Shown: positions 8,565 to 15,978 of the stretch, piece by piece
Numbering within the stretch: position 1 is the first letter of the stretch
Layout: every line of letters starts with the position of its first letter
DNA from: Parabacteroides sp. FAFU027
GTDB lineage: Bacteria; Bacteroidota; Bacteroidia; Bacteroidales; UBA7332
Direction: 5' to 3'
NCBI RefSeq assembly: GCF_022808675.1
Contig: NZ_JAKZKV010000004.1
Span: 1-64,000, forward strand
Length of the DNA: 64,000 nt
Program-made: the position numbers and the translations under genes
Notes under the pieces: model-generated
Told to the model about the DNA's origin: nothing
The model's input: the letters and a program-made list of their open reading frames with translations, nothing else
The model's database searches: none

Positions 8565-8818
8565 ATTCCAAAATGTGGTTTGTGTCACGCAAACACGTTC
8601 AAATCAGGAGCGAAGAATCTTTGCTCCGTTTGCAAAAATGCAGCCTCTTAAAGAAATAAACACGCCTCTTAATTGTTATAATGTATATCGAAGCTTCATT
8701 GCTCGACCTTACGAGTCTTTCGATTCAAAATACTGTTTTCAAGAGATTTAAAGTCTGTACTATTTTTACGAATTTCTGATTTCCGGATTGTTTAATCTTA
8801 AACTAAGGAGAAATAATT

Positions 8819-9655
8819 ATGGCACCCAAAATAAATATCAACAGTGAAGAGTGGGTGGACATGGTCTTTGAAGGAAAGAATCAGGCTTACGGCGCACCTG
8901 ACCTCCGCAAAAGCAGTGCAAAACGTCTTCTGAAAGCTTTTGCAATTGCTGTAACATTATTCTTGTTAGGCATTTGTACTCCTGTTTTCCTGAAATATAT
9001 AACTCCTAAGAAAAAGATTTCGGATGAATCTATCCGGGAGTTATCTATGATTAAACTGGATAAACCTAAAAAGAGTGCTGATGTACCCAGAGCCATAACA
9101 TCCCCACCTCCGGCTGCCGTACAGATGCGTTCTTCTATCAAATTTGTTCCTCCTGTCATTAAACCTGATGAAGAGGTTAACGAAAAGGAAGAGTTTGCCA
9201 CCCAACAGGAAGTAATTAGCTCAAAAGCCGCAGTAGGTGTTGTTACTTATAAAGGCTCTGAAGATATTAACGCTCCGATCCCCAAAAGCACCGAAGAGGC
9301 AGAAGCTTCGTCAAGTCAGATTACGGAAGAAGCGCAAGAGGCATTTATTGTAGTCGAGCAAATGCCCGAATTTCCGGGAGGTACCGAGGAATTACAAAAG
9401 TATCTGAACAACAACATCCGGTATCCTGTCTCAGCTTTGGAAAATGGAGTTCAGGGCAGGGTTATTTGTGAGTTTGTCGTTAATAGTGATGGCCGGGTCA
9501 CAAATGCAAAAGTAATCAGAGGTGTTGATGCGTCACTCGATGCCGAAGCGTTACGCGTCATTAACAATATGCCGCCGTGGAAGCCCGGCAAACAAAGAGG
9601 AAAGCCCGTAAAGGTGAGATATACTTTGCCGGTCAATTTCAAACTTCAAAACTAA
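8819..9655 (+). CDS. tonB: TonB family energy transducer
   Basis: A 278-residue TonB-type protein that carries proton-motive energy from ExbBD to outer-membrane receptors. Seen directly: a cytoplasmic N-terminus, one membrane span (about residues 39-58), a periplasmic linker with a short proline patch (SPPPAA), and a C-terminal TonB-C domain starting at PEFPGG, with YPVSALENGVQGRV, DGRVTNAKVIRG and the closing YTLPVNFKLQ. The arrangement with FPGG and an LDAEALRV helix is the common Bacteroidota form. ExbB/ExbD are not adjacent. A hairpin terminator follows. Confidence 0.9.
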   Translation: MAPKININSEEWVDMVFEGKNQAYGAPDLRKSSAKRLLKAFAIAVTLFLLGICTPVFLKYITPKKKISDESIRELSMIKLDKPKKSADVPRAITSPPPAAVQMRSSIKFVPPVIKPDEEVNEKEEFATQQEVISSKAAVGVVTYKGSEDINAPIPKSTEEAEASSSQITEEAQEAFIVVEQMPEFPGGTEELQKYLNNNIRYPVSALENGVQGRVICEFVVNSDGRVTNAKVIRGVDASLDAEALRVINNMPPWKPGKQRGKPVKVRYTLPVNFKLQN

Positions 9656-9687
9656 AATCGAGTGATTTCGAGATAGTTTAACCCAAT

Positions 9688-9721
9688 AAGAGAGGCTATT
9701 CAGTTAGCTTCTCTTATTTTT
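9688..9721 (+). terminator. terminator downstream of tonB
   Basis: An 11-bp stem (AAGAGAGGCTA paired with TAGCTTCTCTT, one G-U) with a six-base loop is followed by ATTTTTG, 32 bases after the tonB stop. Confidence 0.75.
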
Positions 9722-9722
9722 G
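9715..9722 (+). promoter_or_regulatory. -7 element (TATTTTTG) before the polyprenyl synthase gene
   Basis: TATTTTTG matches TAnnTTTG and ends 29 bases before the ATG at 9752. It overlaps the T-run of the preceding terminator. No good TTTG box lies upstream. Confidence 0.4.
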
Positions 9723-9751
9723 CACCTGAATTCAAATCAATCTTACAGACA

Positions 9752-10729
9752 ATGCTTTATAATTTCGACCAACTACTTATGCTTGTTAATAGCGAAATAG
9801 ATAACATCAACTTTGATAAACAACCGGCCGGACTTTATCAGCCGGCACAGTATGCCCTTTCATTAGGAGGCAAACGGGTGCGTCCGATTTTGGCCCTTAT
9901 GGCATGCAATCTGTATAGTGATACTCCACAGCAAGCCATGCAGCCTGCCATTGGCATAGAAATCTTCCATAACTTCACATTGCTTCACGATGACGTGATG
10001 GATAAGGCAGATATTCGTCGTGGAAAGCCAACGGTTCATAAAGTCTGGTCTCCCAATACGGCAATCTTATCCGGTGATGCCATGCAAATCATAGCCTACC
10101 AATGGGTGGCTCAATGCCCATCGGCTCATTTGGCGGAAGTCATCAATCTATTTTCTCAGACAGCGCTTGAGATTTGCGAGGGCCAGCAATACGATATGGA
10201 TTTTGAAAACCGTGATGATGTTACGGTTGACGAATATCTGGAGATGATTCGCCTGAAAACGGCTGTTTTACTGGCTTGCGCCCTTAAGACTGGAGCCATT
10301 ATCGGAGGTGCGTCGGATAAAGATGCGGACTTGTTGTATGAGTTTGGAGAGAAAATCGGTCTGGCCTTCCAGCTCAAAGACGATTTACTTGATGTATATG
10401 GAGACCCTGCGAAATTCGGCAAAGCCATTGGCGGAGACATCACCTGCAACAAAAAGACTTTTATGCTGATAAAGTCTCTCGAATTGGCCAATCCACAACA
10501 AAAAGGACAGTTTGAAGCTTGGTTAAATAAGACGGATTTTGACCGTGAAGAAAAAGTGGCAGCCATTACAGCTCTTTACAATGAAGTAGGAATAAAGGCG
10601 CTTTGCGAAGAAAAAATCAACGAATATTACCAGCAATCAATTGCTGCATTAAACGGGTTAAATGTGACTTCCGAACGTAAAGCTGAACTGCTTTCTTTGG
10701 CGGATAAATTAATGTATCGCGAATCTTAA
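9752..10729 (+). CDS. polyprenyl diphosphate synthase (trans-isoprenyl synthase)
   Basis: A 325-residue trans-isoprenyl diphosphate synthase that extends allylic diphosphates with isopentenyl diphosphate to make the menaquinone side chain or similar. Seen directly: GGKRVRPIL in the IPP-binding region, the first aspartate-rich motif LLHDDVMD with RRGKPTVH after it, and the second motif LAFQLKDDLLDVYGD. The length fits medium- to long-chain enzymes. It is ten bases upstream of the TatD gene and probably co-transcribed with it. Chain length cannot be fixed from sequence by eye. Confidence 0.92.
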   Translation: MLYNFDQLLMLVNSEIDNINFDKQPAGLYQPAQYALSLGGKRVRPILALMACNLYSDTPQQAMQPAIGIEIFHNFTLLHDDVMDKADIRRGKPTVHKVWSPNTAILSGDAMQIIAYQWVAQCPSAHLAEVINLFSQTALEICEGQQYDMDFENRDDVTVDEYLEMIRLKTAVLLACALKTGAIIGGASDKDADLLYEFGEKIGLAFQLKDDLLDVYGDPAKFGKAIGGDITCNKKTFMLIKSLELANPQQKGQFEAWLNKTDFDREEKVAAITALYNEVGIKALCEEKINEYYQQSIAALNGLNVTSERKAELLSLADKLMYRES

Positions 10730-10739
10730 TCAGGATCTA

Positions 10740-11525
10740 ATGAATTTAATTGATACGCATTCCCATATTTACCAGGAAGATTATCTCGATGATATAGAGC
10801 AGGTCATAGCCAATGCCCGTGAACATAGCATTTCCCGTATTTTCATGCCTAACGTTGATCTGGAGTCCATTCAGCCGATGCTTGATCTGGAATCAAAATA
10901 TCCGGGCTATTGCATTCCTCTGATGGGTCTTCATCCGACCAGTGTTGATAATAACTACCAGACCCAATTAAATCGGATCAAAGAAGAACTGGATAATCGT
11001 AAATATTGTGGTATTGGCGAAATCGGAATTGACCTCTATTGGAGCAGTGAGTTTGCCGACAAACAAAAAATAGTATTTCAAACTCAGATAGAATGGGCTA
11101 AAGAGATGCAACTCCCGGTTGTGATTCATGTCAGAAATTCACATCGTGAGACAATGGCCGCATTACAAGAAGTTGGAACTAACGGTTTGACAGGTGTGTT
11201 TCACAGTTTCTGTGGGACAGAAGAGGAGGCTAAGGAAATACTTAATCTGGAAAACTTCTTTCTGGGGATAAATGGAATTGTGACGTTTAAGAATTCGAAT
11301 TTGAAAGATATACTTAAAAACGTACCATTGAACCGCCTAGTATTGGAAACCGATGCTCCCTATCTGACTCCGGCCCCTCATCGTGGAAAACGAAATCATC
11401 CCTCCTACTTAAGGATTATCGCAGGTAAACTGGCTGAAATTTATGATTGCGATGTAAAAGAGGTGGCAAACACTACCACCCAAAATGCAAAACAGCTTTT
11501 TCCCACAGCATTTCCGGAAATGTAG
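10740..11525 (+). CDS. tatD: TatD family metal-dependent DNase
   Basis: A 261-residue TatD-type hydrolase (amidohydrolase fold), which has 3'-5' exonuclease or D-aminoacyl-tRNA deacylase activity in characterised members. Seen directly: metal ligands in DTHSHIY (residues 5-11), GEIGIDLYW, VIHVRN, FHSFCG and the signature ETDAPYLTPAPHRGKRN (about 205-221). Length is standard. It follows the polyprenyl synthase by ten bases, and a tRNA-Ser gene starts 94 bases after its stop. Confidence 0.93.
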   Translation: MNLIDTHSHIYQEDYLDDIEQVIANAREHSISRIFMPNVDLESIQPMLDLESKYPGYCIPLMGLHPTSVDNNYQTQLNRIKEELDNRKYCGIGEIGIDLYWSSEFADKQKIVFQTQIEWAKEMQLPVVIHVRNSHRETMAALQEVGTNGLTGVFHSFCGTEEEAKEILNLENFFLGINGIVTFKNSNLKDILKNVPLNRLVLETDAPYLTPAPHRGKRNHPSYLRIIAGKLAEIYDCDVKEVANTTTQNAKQLFPTAFPEM

Positions 11526-11619
11526 TACCTTTTTTGGGAAAAATCACATCCAGCCCTTTCCAGCTCGAAAAAAAAGATTACTTTTGCGTCACGTTTCACC
11601 GAAAGGAAAACATCAATTA

Positions 11620-11707
11620 GGAGAGGTGCTCGAGTGGTTGAAGAGGCACGCCTGGAAAGCGTGTAAACCCCTAAAGGGTTTCGAGAGTTCGAATCTCTTC
11701 CTCTCCG
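11620..11707 (+). tRNA. tRNA-Ser (anticodon GGA)
   Basis: An 88-nt type II tRNA. Acceptor arms GGAGAGG and CCTCTCC pair perfectly. The anticodon loop CTGGAAA between CACGC and GCGTG gives GGA. A long variable arm (AACCCCTAAAGGGTT) identifies serine, and the T-loop GTTCGAATC is present. CCA is not encoded. Confidence 0.96.
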
Positions 11708-11715
11708 CTGATTAC

Positions 11716-11751
11716 AAGGCAGTTACAGTAAAATGCGACTGCCTTTTTTTT
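11716..11751 (+). terminator. terminator after tRNA-Ser
   Basis: Stem AAGGCAGT / ACTGCCTT with a 14-base loop and a run of Ts, directly after the tRNA. The remaining stretch 11752-11935 shows no gene or recognisable element. Confidence 0.8.
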
Positions 11752-11935
11752 GTGTCTTATTGTGTAGTTTTTTTGCGCTGGCTTAACTCTGATTTGACTC
11801 CAAGGTTAAACCGAGAGTTAAACCAGAAAAAGACATGAATGCAAGTGTGAATGTGGTGGGCTATACAGATCTATATATGGATCAAAGAGAATAGACTTTG
11901 AGGAAATTTATAGATTTTGTCTTTGTATATATGAC

Positions 11936-11966
11936 AAAAGACTCCGGATTTCATCCGGAGTCTTTT
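11936..11966 (-). terminator. terminator of the tRNA-Glu/rpsT transcript
   Basis: A 14-bp perfect stem (AAAAGACTCCGGAT and complement) with a three-base loop. It ends in TTTT on the minus strand and abuts the 3' end of tRNA-Glu. Confidence 0.88.
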
Positions 11967-11968
11967 GG

Positions 11969-12040
11969 TAGCCCATAGGAGAATCGAACTCCTCTTTCAA
12001 GAATGAAAATCTTGCGTCCTAACCGATAGACGAATGGGCC
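11969..12040 (-). tRNA. tRNA-Glu (anticodon UUC), copy 1
   Basis: A 72-nt tRNA. Acceptor GGCCCAT pairs with ATGGGCT, anticodon stem CAAGA/TCTTG encloses TTTTCAT (anticodon TTC), and the T-loop GTTCGATTC is normal. The discriminator A is followed by an encoded CCA (11968-11966). The 72 bases are identical to copy 2 across rpsT. Confidence 0.96.
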
Positions 12041-12095
12041 CTCTATAATTGTATTGCTCAATACTATTTTGAGGCTCAGCTATACTATGCGCCGA

Positions 12096-12350
12096 TTAAG
12101 CTAATTTGTTCACGTAAACAGCCAACTTAGATTTTAAGTTGTTAGCTTTGTTTTTGTGGATAGTATTTTTCTTAGCCAATTTATCCAACAAACCACTTAC
12201 GCTACGATACAATGCAATTGCTTCTTCTTTATTTGTAGTTGAGCGCAATTTTTTCACTGCATTTCTCGCTGTTTTTGCGTAATATCTGTTACGCAATCTT
12301 CTTACGCGGGTTTGTCTGATTCTTTTTTCTGATGATTTATGATTTGCCAT
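12096..12350 (-). CDS. rpsT: 30S ribosomal protein S20
   Basis: An 84-residue, very basic protein that binds 16S rRNA in early 30S assembly. Seen directly: the typical start [20 protein letters not shown], Lys/Arg-rich helices throughout, and the C-terminal [19 protein letters not shown]. It is enclosed by two identical tRNA-Glu genes on the same strand, so all three may be processed from one transcript ending at the 11936-11966 terminator. Confidence 0.96.
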   Translation of the reverse strand: MANHKSSEKRIRQTRVRRLRNRYYAKTARNAVKKLRSTTNKEEAIALYRSVSGLLDKLAKKNTIHKNKANNLKSKLAVYVNKLA

Positions 12351-12392
12351 CTCGACTAATCTCCTTAAATTCGTTAGTTTTTATTTTTATTG

Positions 12393-12464
12393 TAGCCCAT
12401 AGGAGAATCGAACTCCTCTTTCAAGAATGAAAATCTTGCGTCCTAACCGATAGACGAATGGGCC
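12393..12464 (-). tRNA. tRNA-Glu (anticodon UUC), copy 2
   Basis: Identical over 72 nt to the copy at 11969-12040, with anticodon TTC. Unlike copy 1, the bases after the discriminator read CAA, so CCA is not encoded. It lies 43 bases upstream of rpsT. Confidence 0.96.
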
Positions 12465-12825
12465 TTCTTAGGTAGGTGCTTTCTTTTTATTCAGCAACCA
12501 TGTTTCCCGTTTGCGAGTGCAAAGATAGAACAGATATTTGAATTGACAAAATGTTCTGATGAAAAAATCATCTTTCTGCTTGTTTTTTTGAGCCACCTAA
12601 CTCGAATATCAGCTCTGGTTTTATGTAATTCATTTATATTCAGGGTGTATTATTGCTTATTATGTGATGGTGATTAAAATGATAATTTCTGAAGAAATAT
12701 CATTAAGGTTCAGCGGTAATTAGACTGGACTTGAATTTTCATACGTATTGCAATAATTATTGAATGAGATAAATGGTCTATTTTAATCCGTTGTATTCCT
12801 ATTTGTATAATAAAGGGAACTTGTT
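12465..12825. other. intergenic region, AT-rich, no gene seen
   Basis: I see no coding region, RNA gene or repeat in this stretch. It should hold the promoter of the tRNA-Glu/rpsT unit, but no convincing match was found. The recO promoter begins at its right end. Confidence 0.5.
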
Positions 12826-12858
12826 TTTGAAATGAAGGGCAGGAAAATGTTACTTTTG
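12826..12858 (+). promoter_or_regulatory. recO promoter (TTTG-N21-TACTTTTG)
   Basis: TTTG (12826-12829), then 21 bases, then TACTTTTG (12851-12858), an exact Bacteroidota-type promoter. It ends 22 bases before the chosen recO ATG and supports that start over an in-frame TTG at 12866, which would sit at the likely transcription start. Confidence 0.75.
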
Positions 12859-12880
12859 CTGACTTTTGTGTGTAAAGATT

Positions 12881-13603
12881 ATGATAGAGAAAACCAGAAG
12901 CATTGTTTTGTATTCACTACCTTATAAGGACAACTTGTCTATTGTATATCTGTTGACTGAAAAAAGAGGGAAACTGTCTTGTTTTCTGCCTGTGAGCAGA
13001 AGCAAAAAAACAGTTATTAAATCTAACATGTTTCAGCCGCTATCGATATTGAATCTGGAAATCGATTTTCAAATAAAAAAAGATATCCATCGGATTAAAG
13101 AAGCACAAATAGATACACCCCTTAACCAGATCCCATATCATCCCATTAAACTATCCCTGGCTCAATTTTTAGCCGAATTTATTTATAAGGCGGTGCATGA
13201 GCATGAGCAGAGCCTGAATCTATTTCATTTTATTGAACATGCGATTCAGATTCTTGATTTATCAGAAAAGAGTGTCGCGAATTTTCATCTGGTATTTCTG
13301 TTTAAACTGTCTGCGTATTTAGGATTTTACCCGAATATTGACCACTATGCTGATAATACCTATTTTGATTTGATTAATGGGATTTATACTGATAAAACTC
13401 CATTCCACAATCATTATTTGAAAGCTAAAGAATCAAAAGTCTTGCACGATATTCTTCAATTAACCTTTGATAATCTACATGAATATCCGCTTTCTCGAGA
13501 AGAACGACAACAGATTATCTCTATTCTTTTTGAGTATTACCGACTCCATCTGACTGGTTTTCCGGAAATAAAGTCATTTGAAGTACTTAAAATGCTCTTC
13601 TGA
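12881..13603 (+). CDS. recO: DNA repair protein RecO
   Basis: A 240-residue RecO, which loads RecA on SSB-coated DNA with RecR in gap repair. Seen directly: an OB-fold N-terminus (MIEKTRSIVLYSLPYKDN, then IVYLLTEKRGKLSCF) and a helical C-terminal domain ending with YYRLHLTGFPEIKSFEVL, typical of the family. The Cys4 zinc site found in some RecO proteins is absent, as in many Bacteroidota. The start at 12881 gives the usual N-terminus. tRNA-Arg follows 54 bases after the stop. Confidence 0.92.
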   Translation: MIEKTRSIVLYSLPYKDNLSIVYLLTEKRGKLSCFLPVSRSKKTVIKSNMFQPLSILNLEIDFQIKKDIHRIKEAQIDTPLNQIPYHPIKLSLAQFLAEFIYKAVHEHEQSLNLFHFIEHAIQILDLSEKSVANFHLVFLFKLSAYLGFYPNIDHYADNTYFDLINGIYTDKTPFHNHYLKAKESKVLHDILQLTFDNLHEYPLSREERQQIISILFEYYRLHLTGFPEIKSFEVLKMLF

Positions 13604-13657
13604 ACAAATTCTGAGTTTGCTTAATATCCGAATTATATTAATTTTGCTGTCGATTTT

Positions 13658-13729
13658 GCCCTTGTAGTTCAATGGATAGAACGAAAGTTTCCTAAACTTT
13701 AGATTCGGGTTCGATTCCCGGCGAGGGTA
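13658..13729 (+). tRNA. tRNA-Arg (anticodon CCU)
   Basis: A 72-nt tRNA. Acceptor GCCCTTG pairs with CGAGGGT allowing G-U pairs. Anticodon loop TTCCTAA between AAAGT and ACTTT gives CCT, and the T-loop GTTCGATTC is present. CCA is not encoded. The product reads AGG codons. Confidence 0.95.
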
Positions 13730-13738
13730 CAAATAAGA

Positions 13739-13787
13739 AAAGCCTTGTAGTCATCTGATTGATCATCAGATTACAAGGCTTTTTTAT
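13739..13787. terminator. bidirectional terminator between tRNA-Arg and murI
   Basis: A long stem (AAAGCCTTGTA, a small mismatch, then ATCTGAT, with matching right arm) encloses TGATC. A T-run follows on the plus strand and a shorter TTTT on the minus strand. It lies between convergent transcription units. Confidence 0.85.
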
Positions 13788-13804
13788 TGGGGGAAATTGT
13801 AGTG

Positions 13805-14644
13805 TTATTCCAAAGTAATTCGATGAACATCTACTTTCTCCTTCAGGAAGACGGATGCAGCAATCGCAAATTTAGCTTCAGACTCTGTCGTGTAGAAACT
13901 ACAACGGCCCTGTTTGGTGCATTTTTCATCCATCTCAGGATGGCGTTGCAGATAATCCTGAAGGCTTTTGACAACATATTGTCCCTGAGATAACAATCTG
14001 ACTCCTTCCGGTAAAAACTGTTTGATTTTAGGCGCTAAAAGAGGATAATGGGTACAACCTAAAATAAGAGTATCAATCTGTGGGTCCTTGCAGAGAATAT
14101 TATCCACATACTTTTTTACAAAATAGTCAGCTCCCGGTTGGTTATATTCCGAATTCTCTACCAATGGAACCCACATCGGACAAGCTTCACCAACGGTTAC
14201 AATGTCAGGATAAAGCTTTGCAATTTCAATATTATACGTCTGGGACTGAATGGTTCCGGCGGTTCCTAAGACACCTACGTGCTTGGTTTTTGTAATTTCA
14301 TTGACAATTTCGACAGTAGGGCGAATGATCCCCAAAACACGACGATTAGGGTCTATATGTGGCAGATTCTTTTGTTGAATGTTTCGGAGAGCTTTAGCTG
14401 ATGCTGTGTTACAGGCCAGAATGACCAAATGACACCCCATTTCAAATAACTTATTTACCGCCTGCAGGGTAAACTCATATACGACCTCAAATGAACGTGG
14501 CCCATAAGGGGTCCTTGCATTATCTCCCAGATATATATAATCGTACTGGGGCAATATTTCCCGGAAATGTTGGAGTATGGTCAACCCGCCATATCCTGAA
14601 TCAAATACGCCAATTGGGCCGGGTTGAGAGGGCAGCTTAGTCAT
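13805..14644 (-). CDS. murI: glutamate racemase
   Basis: A 279-residue cofactor-independent racemase that makes D-glutamate for peptidoglycan. Seen directly: GVFDSGYGGLTIL (about 12-24), ACNTASAKALR with the first catalytic Cys, GTAGTIQSQ, and LGCTHYPLL with the second catalytic Cys. It lies downstream of the ompH-bamA-uppS envelope cluster on the same strand but is separated from it by a terminator at 14711-14750. Confidence 0.95.
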   Translation of the reverse strand: MTKLPSQPGPIGVFDSGYGGLTILQHFREILPQYDYIYLGDNARTPYGPRSFEVVYEFTLQAVNKLFEMGCHLVILACNTASAKALRNIQQKNLPHIDPNRRVLGIIRPTVEIVNEITKTKHVGVLGTAGTIQSQTYNIEIAKLYPDIVTVGEACPMWVPLVENSEYNQPGADYFVKKYVDNILCKDPQIDTLILGCTHYPLLAPKIKQFLPEGVRLLSQGQYVVKSLQDYLQRHPEMDEKCTKQGRCSFYTTESEAKFAIAASVFLKEKVDVHRITLE

Positions 14645-14710
14645 AATTTTACGATTTAGAGATAATGTTAGAACCAGATTTAGGTAAATGCTCTATATCA
14701 AGTAGGTTGA

Positions 14711-14750
14711 AAAAAGAAAAGGATGATATAAATCATCCTTTTCTTTTTTC
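14711..14750 (-). terminator. terminator of the uppS-bamA-ompH operon
   Basis: Stem AAAAAGAAAAGGATGA with its full complement and a six-base loop, starting 16 bases after the stop of the last ompH gene. The T-rich right arm on the minus strand fits a rho-independent site. Confidence 0.85.
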
Positions 14751-14766
14751 GTATTTTAAAACCTGA

Positions 14767-15348
14767 TTATCTTCTTGGTTTTGCAGCTGGAGCAGCCGGT
14801 TTTGGAGTTGTAACTCCAGGTTTAGCAGTTGTAGCAGCTGGTTTTGGCATAGCTTTAAGTTTTGCCTTTACCAATTCTGTAACGTCAATGCTTTTAGTTG
14901 AAGATATGTAAAGAGCTGAGTTTTTATCCATGATATATACATATCCGTTTTCGTCTCCTACAGCTTTCACTGCTTTTACGATCATTTCCATAACTGATCT
15001 TTCGAGTTCAGACTGTTGTTTCTGAATCTCTTCACTGCTTTGTTGTTTGAAGTTGTTGAAACGTTGTTCCAGTCCTTGCAATTCCTCAATTCTACGGTTT
15101 TTGATGCTTTCTGGCAAAGAGTCTTTTGCGCTTGTAAACTCAGTGTACTTTTTGTTCAAATCGGAATACATTTGGGCAAGCTCTTTTTCGTATTGTTTTG
15201 ATGTATCGTCAAGCTTCTTTCTTCCGTCAATCATTTCAGGCATTGAAGATGCTAAATCCTGAATACTAACATGCCCGAATTTAAGATCCTGAGCAAATAA
15301 ACCTACTGAACAAATTAATAGTAGTGATAATGCGATTTTTCTAAGCAT
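14767..15348 (-). CDS. OmpH/Skp-family periplasmic chaperone (Pro/Ala-rich tail)
   Basis: A 193-residue exported protein with a signal peptide (residues 1-19, ending LFAQ) and a long helical coiled-coil segment (about 45-135) typical of Skp/OmpH chaperones that guard outer-membrane proteins in the periplasm. The last ~30 residues are a low-complexity tail (KPAATTAKPGVTTPKPAAPA), unlike its paralogue upstream. It is the last of two tandem ompH genes below bamA, the usual Bacteroidota order. The tail could contact peptidoglycan or simply be a linker; nothing in the sequence decides this. Confidence 0.9.
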   Translation of the reverse strand: MLRKIALSLLLICSVGLFAQDLKFGHVSIQDLASSMPEMIDGRKKLDDTSKQYEKELAQMYSDLNKKYTEFTSAKDSLPESIKNRRIEELQGLEQRFNNFKQQSSEEIQKQQSELERSVMEMIVKAVKAVGDENGYVYIMDKNSALYISSTKSIDVTELVKAKLKAMPKPAATTAKPGVTTPKPAAPAAKPRR

Positions 15349-15397
15349 AAAAATAATGGTTTATAAATGTTTGATTTAGATGCGCAAATGTAGAAAT

Positions 15398-15913
15398 TTA
15401 TTTTGAATAACCGAGCTTAGCCAACACTTCATTACTAATATCTATTTTGGGATTGGCAAATATGAAGTTATTAGCAGAGGATTTATCCAAAACCAACATA
15501 TAACCTTTTTCTTCAGAAATGGCTTTGACAGCATTGTAAATATCGTCCTGGATGGGTTTGATAAGGCTTTCCCGTTTTTTGAAAAGCTCACCATCCTGTC
15601 CAAAATATTTGCGTTGTAATTCGACTACTTCCTTTTCTTTCTTCACGATTTCTTCTTCTCGCTTAGTTTTCATCTCATCTGACAGAAATACCATTTCAGA
15701 TTGGTATTTCTTATACATCTCTTTGGCTTGTTTCGATGAGGCATCTACCTCAGCCTGCCACTTAGCGGATACTTTATTCAGTTGCTCTGAAGCCATTTCG
15801 TATGATGGGATATTTTTCAAAATATACTCTGTATCAATAAGTGCAAACTTTTGAGCCATACCCGAACATGTTGCAGCAACAAACAAAACAGCTGCGATAA
15901 TCATCTTTCTCAT
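15398..15913 (-). CDS. OmpH/Skp-family periplasmic chaperone
   Basis: A 171-residue Skp/OmpH protein with a signal peptide (ending SGMAQ), a first strand FALIDTEYILKNIPSYE, a coiled-coil prong (about 40-110, rich in Lys/Glu), and a return segment KGYMLVLDKSSANNFIFANP. It is a paralogue of the adjacent 14767-15348 gene. Its position between bamA and the second ompH supports a role in feeding outer-membrane proteins to the BAM complex. Confidence 0.92.
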   Translation of the reverse strand: MRKMIIAAVLFVAATCSGMAQKFALIDTEYILKNIPSYEMASEQLNKVSAKWQAEVDASSKQAKEMYKKYQSEMVFLSDEMKTKREEEIVKKEKEVVELQRKYFGQDGELFKKRESLIKPIQDDIYNAVKAISEEKGYMLVLDKSSANNFIFANPKIDISNEVLAKLGYSK

Positions 15914-15978
15914 AATGCTTTTGTATTAAAGGTTAATAACTTATTTGACTATTTTGAGAATGTAAAATACATCTGACT

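Noticed and set aside
11485-11838. 117-codon ORF over tRNA-Ser
   Set aside because: It covers a clear tRNA gene and its terminator, so it is chance.
12866-12880. TTG start for recO
   Set aside because: It would fall at the likely transcription start of an exact promoter ending at 12858. The ATG at 12881 gives the normal RecO N-terminus.
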